Shown: one piece after another, positions 17,328 to 25,232 of the stretch | How positions within the stretch are numbered: position 1 is the stretch's first letter | Layout of the letters: each line of letters starts with the position of its first letter | Assembly (NCBI RefSeq): GCF_041740695.1 | Contig: NZ_JBGSLK010000058.1 | Location: forward strand, 30,655-94,654 | Source: Haliscomenobacter sp041740695 | Lineage (GTDB): Bacteria; Bacteroidota; Bacteroidia; Chitinophagales; Saprospiraceae | Reading direction: 5' to 3' | Length of the DNA: 64,000 nt | Position numbers and translations under genes: made by a program | Notes under the pieces: model-generated | Seen by the model: the letters and a program-made list of their open reading frames with translations, nothing else | What the model was told of the DNA's origin: nothing | The model's database searches: none

Positions 17328-17445
17328 TGGGGCAAAAATAAATATTCATTTTTCCTGAGTCAAAGGATTAGATAAGACACTTAAAATGAACCGTTTACTT
17401 ATCTAATCCTTTGACAAAATGAAATACTTATTTTTTTATTGCCCT
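17328..17445. repeat. inverted repeat, family C copy 1
   Basis: Arms GGGCAAAAATAAATATTCAT and its imperfect complement flank an inner perfect pair GTCAAAGGATTAGATAAG / CTTATCTAATCCTTTGAC. Read as the reverse complement, it matches copy 2 (46132-46249) almost base for base, including the asymmetric centre AAACGGTTCATTT. It lies in the gap between the GHL10 and Rrf2 genes, both on the minus strand. Confidence 0.8.
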
Positions 17446-17451
17446 GCAATT

Positions 17452-17868
17452 TCAATTTTCCATCGTCAACATTTTAATAGTGGTTTTTTCCAAGGCGCTC
17501 AAGGTTTGGTCCCGAACCTGAATTAAGCTACTGCGAATCAAACAAGTAGCTTCATTCGGACAATCTTGGCAAGGCTCGTAAAAACGCAGGGAAGCACAAG
17601 GCAAAAGGGCAATGGCGCCATCAAAAAGTCGGTAAATGTCGGCCAAGTTGATGTCGTCTGCGTCCTTCAATAGGTAGTAGCCGCCACCGATGCCTTGTTT
17701 GCTACTGACCAGTGAAGCCCGTTTGAGATCGATCAAAATCAATTCCAAAAATTTCTTGGGGATGCTGGACTTGGAGGCGACTTCGGCGGTTTTGATCAAA
17801 GCTCCCTTTTCCTGTTTGGCGAGATAAATCAGCGCTTTGATGGCATATTTAGCTTTCTGTGAGAGCAT
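17452..17868 (-). CDS. Rrf2-family transcriptional regulator
   Basis: A 138-residue winged-helix regulator. The N-terminus (MLSQKAKYAIKALIYLAKQ) and the GIGGGYYLLKDADDINLADI wing segment are typical of Rrf2/IscR. Cys residues at about 92, 101, 104 and 110 in the segment LPCASLRFYEPCQDCPNEATC form the expected cluster-binding loop, so it may sense oxygen, nitric oxide or iron-sulfur status. Its ATG shares one base with the stop codon of the methyltransferase gene upstream (TAATG), so the two are translated together. Confidence 0.85.
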   Translation of the reverse strand: MLSQKAKYAIKALIYLAKQEKGALIKTAEVASKSSIPKKFLELILIDLKRASLVSSKQGIGGGYYLLKDADDINLADIYRLFDGAIALLPCASLRFYEPCQDCPNEATCLIRSSLIQVRDQTLSALEKTTIKMLTMEN

Positions 17869-18572
17869 TACGATTTCTTTTGGGCAACAACCATGTATTG
17901 GTGAATCAGCGAAGTATCGTCGCTGCTGAGCAATTGAAAACCGGCTTGTTCCAGTTCTTCTTCGACCAGGTGTTGTGGTACACGAATAGATTGGGGGGGC
18001 AAAAATTCACCTTGGGGCAAACGTTGGCGTTTCACATCCACGATGATGATTCTTCCTCCCGGGGCAATCCCCTTTTTCAGGTTTTTGAGGTATGCTACCC
18101 GATCGCCCAGGTATAAATAGGTGTTCACCAAGAGTACCACGTCCGCCTCGTTATCGCTCAGATGTGCATCATCGGGGTCGGCTAAACGGGTTTCCAACTT
18201 GTTTTGATCGGCATCGGATAATTCAACCGTGCGGATACTATCGATGACGTTGATCAGGTTTTGATTGATGTCGATGGCAATGACTTTTTTGGCCATGGGG
18301 GTCAGGCGAAAAGCAAAAAAGCCCGTGCCTGCTCCAATATCGGCTACCACCTTATTTTGGATGTCACCCATTCGGTCCAGCACCAATTCCGGCTTTTGCC
18401 AAATCATTCGATTGGTATTGCTGTAGTCATCGCTCATCCCGGGTTGGCCATCGGAATCAATCTGGTTGGGGTCTTCCGTGTATTCTCTGGTGGGGTCTGG
18501 GCCGGAGTTCCAACATCCGGCCAATGACAAACACAGTAAGGCAATGGCAAAAAGGACAGGGTATTTTTTCAT
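17868..18572 (-). CDS. exported SAM-dependent methyltransferase-fold protein
   Basis: A 234-residue protein with a lipoprotein signal (SLAGC, Cys 20) followed by a class I methyltransferase domain (about 70-225): the SAM-binding motif ADIGAGTGFFAFRL, IAIDINQ for the acidic ribose contact, and GGRIIIVDVK. A signal-peptide-bearing methyltransferase is unusual because SAM is cytosolic, though this architecture recurs in Bacteroidota. It is followed immediately by the Rrf2 gene. A TAACTTTG promoter element lies 29-36 nt upstream of the start. Confidence 0.75.
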   Translation of the reverse strand: MKKYPVLFAIALLCLSLAGCWNSGPDPTREYTEDPNQIDSDGQPGMSDDYSNTNRMIWQKPELVLDRMGDIQNKVVADIGAGTGFFAFRLTPMAKKVIAIDINQNLINVIDSIRTVELSDADQNKLETRLADPDDAHLSDNEADVVLLVNTYLYLGDRVAYLKNLKKGIAPGGRIIIVDVKRQRLPQGEFLPPQSIRVPQHLVEEELEQAGFQLLSSDDTSLIHQYMVVAQKKS

Positions 18573-18600
18573 ATCATTAAAAAGCAGTTAGAAACAAGTC

Positions 18601-18608
18601 CAAAGTTA
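18601..18608 (-). promoter_or_regulatory. Bacteroidota -7 element (TAACTTTG)
   Basis: On the minus strand TAACTTTG fits TAnnTTTG and lies about 30 nt before the methyltransferase ATG at 18572. The -33 element is weak. Confidence 0.4.
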
Positions 18609-18672
18609 CGAATTCAGTTGATTTGAGCACTAGCCCTCCAACAGCATTTACAATGAAATGAAAAAATTAGTT

Positions 18673-20028
18673 CTATATTGCCTGACTAAATAACTTTCCG
18701 CCGGGTTGTTTTTGCCAATAGCGGGCATCGAAGGCCAAACAAATGTTGCGCAGAAAGGGTCTGCCGCGTTCGGTCACCTTCAAATGCTGGCCATTTACCT
18801 CAATCAATCCATCTGCTTCCAGTTCCTCCAGACGAGCTGGAATGTCTTCAAAAGTTTCACATTGCAGCGCAGGATCGCTCCAGTCCGTTTCATAACGGCA
18901 CATGAGGTTCAGAATATGGGTGCGGATGATCTGGTCTTCTTCCGACAACAAATGCCCTTTGCTGATCGGGAACCGCCCCGCTTCAACGGCTTTTTGATAA
19001 TCTTCGATGACCTTCTCATTTTGCATAAATCCATCCCAACTGTCACTGATGGAGGATGCACCCAAGGCGATGCTTAGGCGGGTATAATGGGGAGTGTAAC
19101 CCATGAAATTGCGGTGCAGGGTGCCCCGCTGCATGGATTTAGACAATTGATCGTTGGGCAGCGCAAAGTGATCCATGCCAATTTCCAGGTAGCCCATTTC
19201 TTCCAACAGGTCACGGCCCAGCTCGTACAATGCCCTTTTGGCTTCACCCAAGGGCAGGTCTGCTTCCGAATAAGCGCGTTGGCTGGGTTTGATCCAGGGC
19301 ACGTGGGCATAACTGTAAAAGGCGATGCGGTCGGGGCGCAGGGTTTCCAGTTTGCGCATGGTCGTCCGAACGTGCTCGGGCGTTTGTAGGGGCAAGCCAT
19401 ATATCAGGTCGTAATTGACGCTGGTGTAGCCGATTTCGCGGGCCCATTGGGTAACCTGTTGTACCTCCAGCTCGGTTTGTTGGCGATTGATGATTTCCAG
19501 GATTTCGGGTGCAAAATCCTGTACGCCTACACTGATGCGGCGGAAGCCCAGGTTGTATAGCGTTACCAAGTGTTCGCGGGTGGTGCTGAAAGGATGGGCT
19601 TCAAAGCCAAAATCTACCTCTGGAGCAATGTCTGCGTGTTCAAAAATTCCTCTAATGAGCGCGTCTAACTGATCAGGATGAAAAAAAGTAGGCGTTCCGC
19701 CACCCAGGTGCAATTCTTTGATGAGGGGTCTGCCGGGTAAATTTTTGATGTACAAGGCCCATTCTTTCAGAATAGTGGCCACATAGGGTTCTTCTACCCC
19801 ATGGTTTTTGGTGATGCGTTTGTTGCAGCCGCAATAGGTGCAGAGTTTTTCACAATAGGGCAGGTGGATGTACAAACTGATGCCCCCGTCTTGGGCAAAA
19901 GCCGTGCGGATGTGTTGAATCCACTGTTTTTCAAGGATGGGTTTTTCCTCCCAATAAGGTACGGTAGGGTAACTGGTGTAGCGAGGAACGGGTGTGTTGT
20001 ACTTTTGTAACAATAGGGAATTTGACAT
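18673..20028 (-). CDS. hemN: oxygen-independent coproporphyrinogen III oxidase
   Basis: Radical SAM enzyme that decarboxylates coproporphyrinogen III to protoporphyrinogen IX without oxygen. 451 residues, the usual length for HemN. The N-terminus has the KYNTPVPRYTSYPT signature, and the 4Fe-4S motif is YIHLPYCEKLCTYCGCN (CxxxCxxC plus the extra Cys). GGGTPTFF and the C-terminal HemN domain are also present. The ATG at 20028 is preferred over one at 20076 because it gives the family N-terminus. A good TTTC-N19-TACATTTG promoter lies 46 nt upstream. HemJ at the start of the window would use its product. Confidence 0.92.
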   Translation of the reverse strand: MSNSLLLQKYNTPVPRYTSYPTVPYWEEKPILEKQWIQHIRTAFAQDGGISLYIHLPYCEKLCTYCGCNKRITKNHGVEEPYVATILKEWALYIKNLPGRPLIKELHLGGGTPTFFHPDQLDALIRGIFEHADIAPEVDFGFEAHPFSTTREHLVTLYNLGFRRISVGVQDFAPEILEIINRQQTELEVQQVTQWAREIGYTSVNYDLIYGLPLQTPEHVRTTMRKLETLRPDRIAFYSYAHVPWIKPSQRAYSEADLPLGEAKRALYELGRDLLEEMGYLEIGMDHFALPNDQLSKSMQRGTLHRNFMGYTPHYTRLSIALGASSISDSWDGFMQNEKVIEDYQKAVEAGRFPISKGHLLSEEDQIIRTHILNLMCRYETDWSDPALQCETFEDIPARLEELEADGLIEVNGQHLKVTERGRPFLRNICLAFDARYWQKQPGGKLFSQAI

Positions 20029-20073
20029 GGCGATCGGGCATTTTTGTGAGCCAGCTAATGTGTAATTTGCCAA

Positions 20074-20104
20074 CAAATGTAGAATTGGCTGATTTTACAG
20101 GAAA
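20074..20104 (-). promoter_or_regulatory. promoter for hemN (Bacteroidota type)
   Basis: On the minus strand TTTC (20104-20101), 19 nt and TACATTTG (20081-20074) match the TTTG/TAnnTTTG consensus with one mismatch. Predicted transcription starts near 20067. No FNR-like site was recognised. Confidence 0.5.
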
Positions 20105-20254
20105 TGACCATCGTCAGTGCAGAGGGTGAAGATTGTCACCTATTTGGAGTACACCTACAACAGATTAAAAAAAGGCTAATTACTTTTCGAGTTTAAAAAA
20201 ATATTAATCTTGCAGTCAGAACTAAATTTAATAACCACCTAATTCACAAATTTC

Positions 20255-20761
20255 ATGGAAAACACTGAAATCCTGGACGAGTTTCAAAACCCTAGCTCCA
20301 ACGAAGAAAGCACTTTGCATATCCATAAAGATATGTATGGGTATCTAAACACTGCCGCCAGATGGGGGAATATTTTGGCGATTATTGGCTTTGTTCTGAC
20401 TGGAATTGGTGCCTTATTCGGCTTGTTGGGTTTGGTCGCAATCGGGGCAGCGGCCAGTTCCGCTGAATTGGCAATGCTTAAAGGTCTTCCTACCTTGATG
20501 TGGGTTGCGCTCTTGGCCTATTTTGCCATTCTGGGTTTGTATATCCTGCCCTTGCTTTATTTGAGCCGCTTTGCGTCCAATTTGAAAACGGCATTGTATG
20601 CAGACAATCAGGATAACTTGGCCATTTCTTTTGAAAACCTAGGCAAGCTGTTCAAGTTTTTGGGCATCCTGACTTTGGTTGTCATTGGTGTGCACATTAT
20701 TTTGTATGGGGTTATGATGTCCATTACTTTGTCCGCAGTTAATTCTTTACAAAATTTCTAA
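20255..20761 (+). CDS. DUF5362-like membrane protein
   Basis: A 168-residue protein with three to four transmembrane segments (about 37-65, 78-105, 140-160) and a short acidic N-terminus. The pattern ARWGNILAIIGFVLTGIGAL, then YLSRFASNLKTAL, then ENLGKLFKFLGILTLV matches the DUF5362 family of Bacteroidota. Function unknown. Transcribed divergently from hemN and converging on smpB with a shared hairpin terminator between. Confidence 0.65.
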   Translation: MENTEILDEFQNPSSNEESTLHIHKDMYGYLNTAARWGNILAIIGFVLTGIGALFGLLGLVAIGAAASSAELAMLKGLPTLMWVALLAYFAILGLYILPLLYLSRFASNLKTALYADNQDNLAISFENLGKLFKFLGILTLVVIGVHIILYGVMMSITLSAVNSLQNF

Positions 20762-20775
20762 CAACACGTCTTCCT

Positions 20776-20812
20776 ACTTCCTGATTTAGTGCTTGGCCCT
20801 AGATCAGGAAGT
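20776..20812. terminator. bidirectional hairpin terminator
   Basis: A 10-bp perfect stem (ACTTCCTGAT / ATCAGGAAGT) with a 17-nt loop lies between the convergent DUF5362 and smpB genes. T-tracts are weak on both sides. Confidence 0.6.
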
Positions 20813-20814
20813 AT

Positions 20815-21276
20815 TTACAACTTCATCTTATTCAAGCGGTCCAATTCTCGCTTGTTGTCTTTTTCCCGAATGGAATCCCGTTTGTCATAGGTTTTTTTAC
20901 CCTGTGCCAGGGCAATTTCCACTTTTACAAAACCTCTTTCGCTCAAATACACGCGGTAAGGCACAATGGTGAAGCCTTTTTCACTGGATTTGCGTTCCAG
21001 TTTGCGCAATTCGGCGCGGCGCAGGAGCAGTTTGCGCAAGCGACGGGGGATGTGGTTGGAATAAGTGCCGTTTTCGTACTCGGCAATGTATAAATTGTGG
21101 ATGTACAACTCTCCTTTATCAAACACGCAGTAGGCATCACTCAGGTTGAGGTGCCCGGCCCGATAGGATTTGATTTCCGTGCCCATCAAGGCGATGCCCG
21201 CCTCGTAGCGGCTGTCAAAATGGTATTCAAAGGTTGCCCGGCGATTCACAATTTCCGGAGCGGCTTTCTTTTTCAT
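20815..21276 (-). CDS. smpB: SsrA-binding protein SmpB
   Basis: The tmRNA-binding protein needed for trans-translation and ribosome rescue. 153 residues, normal length. Family motifs are present: NRRATFEYHFDSRYEAGI, LMGTEIKSYRAG, NLSDAYCVF, PRRLRKLLLRRAEL and a basic C-terminal tail KKTYDKRDSIREKDNKRE that enters the ribosomal A site. It follows the peptidase gene on the minus strand, but a strong hairpin lies between them, so transcription is likely separate. Confidence 0.95.
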   Translation of the reverse strand: MKKKAAPEIVNRRATFEYHFDSRYEAGIALMGTEIKSYRAGHLNLSDAYCVFDKGELYIHNLYIAEYENGTYSNHIPRRLRKLLLRRAELRKLERKSSEKGFTIVPYRVYLSERGFVKVEIALAQGKKTYDKRDSIREKDNKRELDRLNKMKL

Positions 21277-21297
21277 TGTTCTCCAAACTTTTGGGTC

Positions 21298-21332
21298 AGC
21301 GATGCATTCAGCATAGTTCTGAATGCATCGCT
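21298..21332. terminator. hairpin between peptidase gene and smpB
   Basis: A perfect 14-bp stem AGCGATGCATTCAG with a 7-nt loop. It ends the minus-strand peptidase transcript or attenuates read-through into smpB; no long T-tract follows. Confidence 0.55.
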
Positions 21333-21380
21333 GGCTGCAAATATAACCTATCAGGTGCTGGAAAGTTCCATTTTCCTGGA

Positions 21381-23663
21381 TTATTGTTTGATTTGCGGCG
21401 GTTGCTGCTGGGTTATTTTGGGCTTAATTGGTTGCTGGCGAAACTTGGTCACATCCCGGTCCAGCGCCTCACGAGCAGATGCGCCGCTCGGTTTTTGCTC
21501 TGGCCCTTTTAGTTTGTCATCCAGGAATTGGGTCATTTTGGTGTACAAATGAAAGCGGGTATTGCCCCCATAAATGCCGTGGTTGCGGTTGGGATAAAAA
21601 TAGGTGTCGTACTGTTTGTCCGCATCCACGAGGGCGTTGACCAGTTCGGCGGTGTGTTGAAAGTGGACATTGTCGTCGCCCATGCCGTGTACGAGGAGGT
21701 ATTCACCATTCAATTGATCCACAAAGTTGATCGGTGAGTTGTCTTGATAACCACTAGGGTTTTCTTGCACGGTGCGCATGTAACGCTCGGTGTAGATGTT
21801 GTCGTACCATTTCCAGTTGCTCACTGGTGCCACCGCGATGGCGGCTTTGAAGGTACCTGCACCTTTGAACAAACAGAGCGAGGACATATAACCTCCGTAG
21901 CTCCAGCCAAAGATGCCAATCCGCGCCTGATCCACGTAGCGCAAATTGCCCAGGTATTTGGCGGCTTCGATTTGGTCTTCGGTTTCGTATTTGCCCAATT
22001 GCAGGTAGGTCATTTTTTTGAACTCTTCGCCGCGCCCCCCCGTGCCGCGGTTGTCGACACAAGCGACGATGTAGCCTTTTTGGGCCAGCATCTGGAACCA
22101 CCAATAATTCTGCCCACGCCAACTGTCCTTCACCTCCTGGCTGCCGGGGCCGCCGTAGAGGAACATGAAGACGGGATGTTTTTTGGTGGGGTCAAAATTG
22201 GCGGGTTTGATCATCCAGCCATTGAGGTCTACTCCTGCGCGGGATTTGAAGGCAAAAAACTCCACGGGTTGTACATTGTATTCCTTTTGCAGGTTTTTGA
22301 CAAAAATATTGTCTTCGATGACCCGAACTTTGCTGCCTTTTTGATCAAAAACGGTATAAGTACTCGGCGCATTGGCCGTAGAATGATCGATCACATAGTA
22401 AGAAAAAGTGGGGCTGAATTGGGCGTTGGCCCAGCCCTTCTCAGCAAACAGTGCCATTTTGTTTTTGCCGTCCAGCCCAATTTGGTATACCTGCCGCTCC
22501 AGTGCTGAATTTTCAGCTGCCTGGTAATACAGGGTTCCCGTTTTTTCATCCACCCCATAATAATTGCTCACTTCCCACTTTCCAGTGGTGATTTGGCGCA
22601 ACATATTGCCACTCAGATCGTAGAGGTAAAGGTGGTTCCAGCCGTCCATTTCGCTGGTCCAGATGAAGTGTTTGCCATCCTGCAAAAAGCTGAGGTTGTC
22701 GTGGATGTCCACGTAGTATTTGCTGTCTTCTTGCAGGATGAGCTGGGTTTTGCCCGTGGTCGCGTCAGCCAATACCAAATCCAGTTGGTTTTGGTGGCGG
22801 TTCAGCAGAAAGATGCTGAGTTTGCTGGGGTCGTTGGTCCATTTGATGCGGGGAATGTATTCGGCAGCAGGGTCGGTTTCGGTTTTTACGGTCCGGCCCG
22901 AGCTCAGGTTGTAGATGTGGATGCCAACTTTGGAGTTTTTCTCCCCAACTTTAGGGTACTTAAAAGTCACGTAATCGGGATACATGCCCGCTTCGAAATT
23001 GGTCAGCGTAAATTGGGGCACCGCCTGCTCGTCGAAGCGAAAAAAAGCAATGCTGCTGCCATCGGGCGACCAGGCAAAACCTTTGTCCATCGAAAATTCT
23101 TCCTCGTATACCCAGTCCGTAGCACCATTGATGATGGCATTGAGCGCACCATCGTTGGTGATTTGGGTGGTTTTGCCAGAAGTCAAGTCCTTGTAATACA
23201 GGTTGTTTTTGTACACAAAAGCGACTTTGTCCGCTTTTGGAGAAAAACTCGCGTACATCACTTTGCCTTCGGCAAACAAAGGAGTCAATTGTTTCTGGCT
23301 CCGGTCGTACACATAAAAGGTGGCCCGACTGGAATGCCGATAAATCGGTTCAATGCCCGAAGCCAGCAGGATTTTGCTTTCATCGGCGCTGAACTGGTAT
23401 TCTTCAATTTGTACATTATTGCTCAGGGTCGCCGGGTCGAGGATGGTAGCCGTAGCAGCTCCGGTAGTCAGGTCGGATTGGACAATTTTGTTGCGGTCGA
23501 GTTTGGTGTAATGGCGACCGTCATTTTGAAACGTAAAACCTGGCACAGTACGAGGAGAAAAGGTGTACTTTTTCCAAACATCTTCCAGGGTAATGGCCTT
23601 TTGAGCCTGTAGTGTGAGTATGGACAAACAGCTCAGGGTGACAAAAAGTAAACGCATGAACAT
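21381..23663 (-). CDS. S9 family peptidase, dipeptidyl peptidase IV type
   Basis: A 760-residue exported serine peptidase that removes X-Pro (or X-Ala) dipeptides from peptide N-termini. The signal peptide ends LTLQAQ (about residue 20). A beta-propeller (about 40-480) includes TDWVYEEEFSMDKGFAWSPD, whose Glu pair binds the substrate amino terminus in DPP-IV. The alpha/beta hydrolase domain follows, with the nucleophile in GWSYGGYMS, the Asp in GMGDDNVHF and the His in NRNHGIYGG. All catalytic parts are intact. Start codon 23663; a second ATG two codons in (23657) is equally possible. Likely periplasmic, in peptide scavenging. Confidence 0.9.
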   Translation of the reverse strand: MFMRLLFVTLSCLSILTLQAQKAITLEDVWKKYTFSPRTVPGFTFQNDGRHYTKLDRNKIVQSDLTTGAATATILDPATLSNNVQIEEYQFSADESKILLASGIEPIYRHSSRATFYVYDRSQKQLTPLFAEGKVMYASFSPKADKVAFVYKNNLYYKDLTSGKTTQITNDGALNAIINGATDWVYEEEFSMDKGFAWSPDGSSIAFFRFDEQAVPQFTLTNFEAGMYPDYVTFKYPKVGEKNSKVGIHIYNLSSGRTVKTETDPAAEYIPRIKWTNDPSKLSIFLLNRHQNQLDLVLADATTGKTQLILQEDSKYYVDIHDNLSFLQDGKHFIWTSEMDGWNHLYLYDLSGNMLRQITTGKWEVSNYYGVDEKTGTLYYQAAENSALERQVYQIGLDGKNKMALFAEKGWANAQFSPTFSYYVIDHSTANAPSTYTVFDQKGSKVRVIEDNIFVKNLQKEYNVQPVEFFAFKSRAGVDLNGWMIKPANFDPTKKHPVFMFLYGGPGSQEVKDSWRGQNYWWFQMLAQKGYIVACVDNRGTGGRGEEFKKMTYLQLGKYETEDQIEAAKYLGNLRYVDQARIGIFGWSYGGYMSSLCLFKGAGTFKAAIAVAPVSNWKWYDNIYTERYMRTVQENPSGYQDNSPINFVDQLNGEYLLVHGMGDDNVHFQHTAELVNALVDADKQYDTYFYPNRNHGIYGGNTRFHLYTKMTQFLDDKLKGPEQKPSGASAREALDRDVTKFRQQPIKPKITQQQPPQIKQ

Positions 23664-23704
23664 TTTTTTTGTGTTTTGTTGTAATAAACGCTAATCCCGT
23701 AGAA

Positions 23705-25192
23705 CTAACCCAATAGTTTATTCAAACGCTCCTGGATTTGATGAAATTGCTGCTTTTTCTGGACAATTGAGGGTTCTGCCGCGCGTTCGACACAATTTTC
23801 GATGGGACAACGCTCACAAGTGGTGTGTACTTCGCGAGCAGGAATGGCCGGGTCGTTCAAAAATTGCACTTTTGAGCGCAATTCATCATCGATCAGCAGA
23901 CCGATGGTCACACTCACATTTTTGTTCGGAGAGGGATAGGATGGGCGTGCAACGGTAATGCACAGGTATTTGTCTGCCGTGTTGAGGTAGTGGGAAATCT
24001 GGGGCCGGATCAACAACTCACTTGGATTGCCAGCTGATTTGAGCTGCGCCAGTTCTTGCAAGAGTGCAATGGATACCCAACGCCGGCAATAGTGCTCATA
24101 AATGCCATTGCCATGCGGATGGTGCTTGTGGTTGAGGTGTAACTCTTTGTCTACGTCGAAGCTATTTTGAATGGGGTCGTGTACAAAACGCAGGAAAAAC
24201 AACTTGCGGATGCCAAAAAAGCCTGGCAAAATGTTGGTCAGGCGGTGGTAAAACATCTCTGGCGTAGCATCGTACTTGCGCATGATGTCCTGGAATGCTT
24301 CACCATCCCAGGTTTTGCGTTGGAAAAACAACTCCAGATCCTGCACAATTGCCTTGAGTGGCAGGTGGAGGGCTACGGAAAAATAAATGGCCTGCGAATG
24401 GTTCAAAACCTCCTCGAAGGTGCGTCCCCGCAAAATGGAAGAAGTATAGGCGCGCTCCTTGATGTTGAGAAATTGAAAGCCCAATTCTTTGCCGTATTCA
24501 AAGGCTCGTTGAATGGGTGAAAGTTTGCTACTCAAGAGCAATTCCTTGCGCTTGGGGATGAACAGGGAGCGCAAATGCTGCAACTCGGGATAACGGTCCA
24601 GGCCGTTTTCATGCACGATGTAGTCGTATTTTTCTTCCAGGATATTGCGCAATTGTTCGCCAGCCAAAGGGCGTTTAACCGAGATTTGGAACTCCACATT
24701 GAATTGATCGGCCGCTTTTTCGAGGCCATCAAAGTAGTTGTTGTTCAGTTCCAAATAAGAGCGGAGGGCACTGAAATAAAAATGCTCCTGCCGCAAGGCG
24801 TAATTGCGCGACAGTTCCAATAAGGTGGAAATAAACGCACCAACCCGCGAGGGGGCCCCGGCGATGATTTCGACTACCTTGGCCAGGTCGATGCCAAAAC
24901 GCTCCAAAGGCAGTTCGTTGAGAAAATTGGATTGCAGCAAGTCGTGCACAGGTGCTAAACTTTCATCCATCTCCAGGGAAGTCAAATCCAGGGGCGCCAC
25001 GTTTAAGGCTTTGGCCAGGGTTTGAATTTTTTCCCCTTTGGGGTATTTTTTCCCCTTTTCAATTTCGTTGAGGTATGACACCGACATCCCTGCCTTTTCC
25101 GATAAATCTGCGAAAGATAGGTTCAATTGCTGTCGAAGTTGTTTTACCTTCAAGCCGAAAAGAATCCGTTCATTTTGTGCTTTTGTACTCAT
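23705..25192 (-). CDS. XRE regulator with degenerate ImmA/IrrE domain
   Basis: A 495-residue transcription factor. Residues 13-68 are a Cro/C1-type helix-turn-helix (KVKQLRQQLNLSFADLSEKAGMS...). The middle resembles the ImmA/IrrE region of the ScfR/RamB type regulators, but the segment aligned with the zinc motif HExxH reads AFEYGKELGF, so peptidase activity is unlikely. The C-terminal region ends with four clustered Cys (CERCPIENC plus the DUF2083-like context). Such regulators control acyl-CoA or acetate metabolism in other phyla. A GCGAATATTCGC palindrome sits in the 40-bp gap to the divergent MutS-like gene, so it may control itself and that gene. Confidence 0.75.
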   Translation of the reverse strand: MSTKAQNERILFGLKVKQLRQQLNLSFADLSEKAGMSVSYLNEIEKGKKYPKGEKIQTLAKALNVAPLDLTSLEMDESLAPVHDLLQSNFLNELPLERFGIDLAKVVEIIAGAPSRVGAFISTLLELSRNYALRQEHFYFSALRSYLELNNNYFDGLEKAADQFNVEFQISVKRPLAGEQLRNILEEKYDYIVHENGLDRYPELQHLRSLFIPKRKELLLSSKLSPIQRAFEYGKELGFQFLNIKERAYTSSILRGRTFEEVLNHSQAIYFSVALHLPLKAIVQDLELFFQRKTWDGEAFQDIMRKYDATPEMFYHRLTNILPGFFGIRKLFFLRFVHDPIQNSFDVDKELHLNHKHHPHGNGIYEHYCRRWVSIALLQELAQLKSAGNPSELLIRPQISHYLNTADKYLCITVARPSYPSPNKNVSVTIGLLIDDELRSKVQFLNDPAIPAREVHTTCERCPIENCVERAAEPSIVQKKQQFHQIQERLNKLLG

Positions 25193-25217
25193 ACCGGGTT
25201 AAAAATAGTTTTTTCCA

Positions 25218-25229
25218 GCGAATATTCGC
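25218..25229. promoter_or_regulatory. palindromic operator candidate
   Basis: The perfect 12-bp palindrome GCGAATATTCGC lies between the divergent starts of the XRE regulator (25192) and the MutS-like gene (25233), only 3 nt before the latter's ATG. It is well placed for binding by a dimeric regulator. Confidence 0.4.
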
Positions 25230-25232
25230 AAT

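Noticed and set aside
22593..23612. 339-codon open frame opposite the DPP-IV-type gene
   Set aside because: Shadow of the propeller-coding part; no recognisable protein features.
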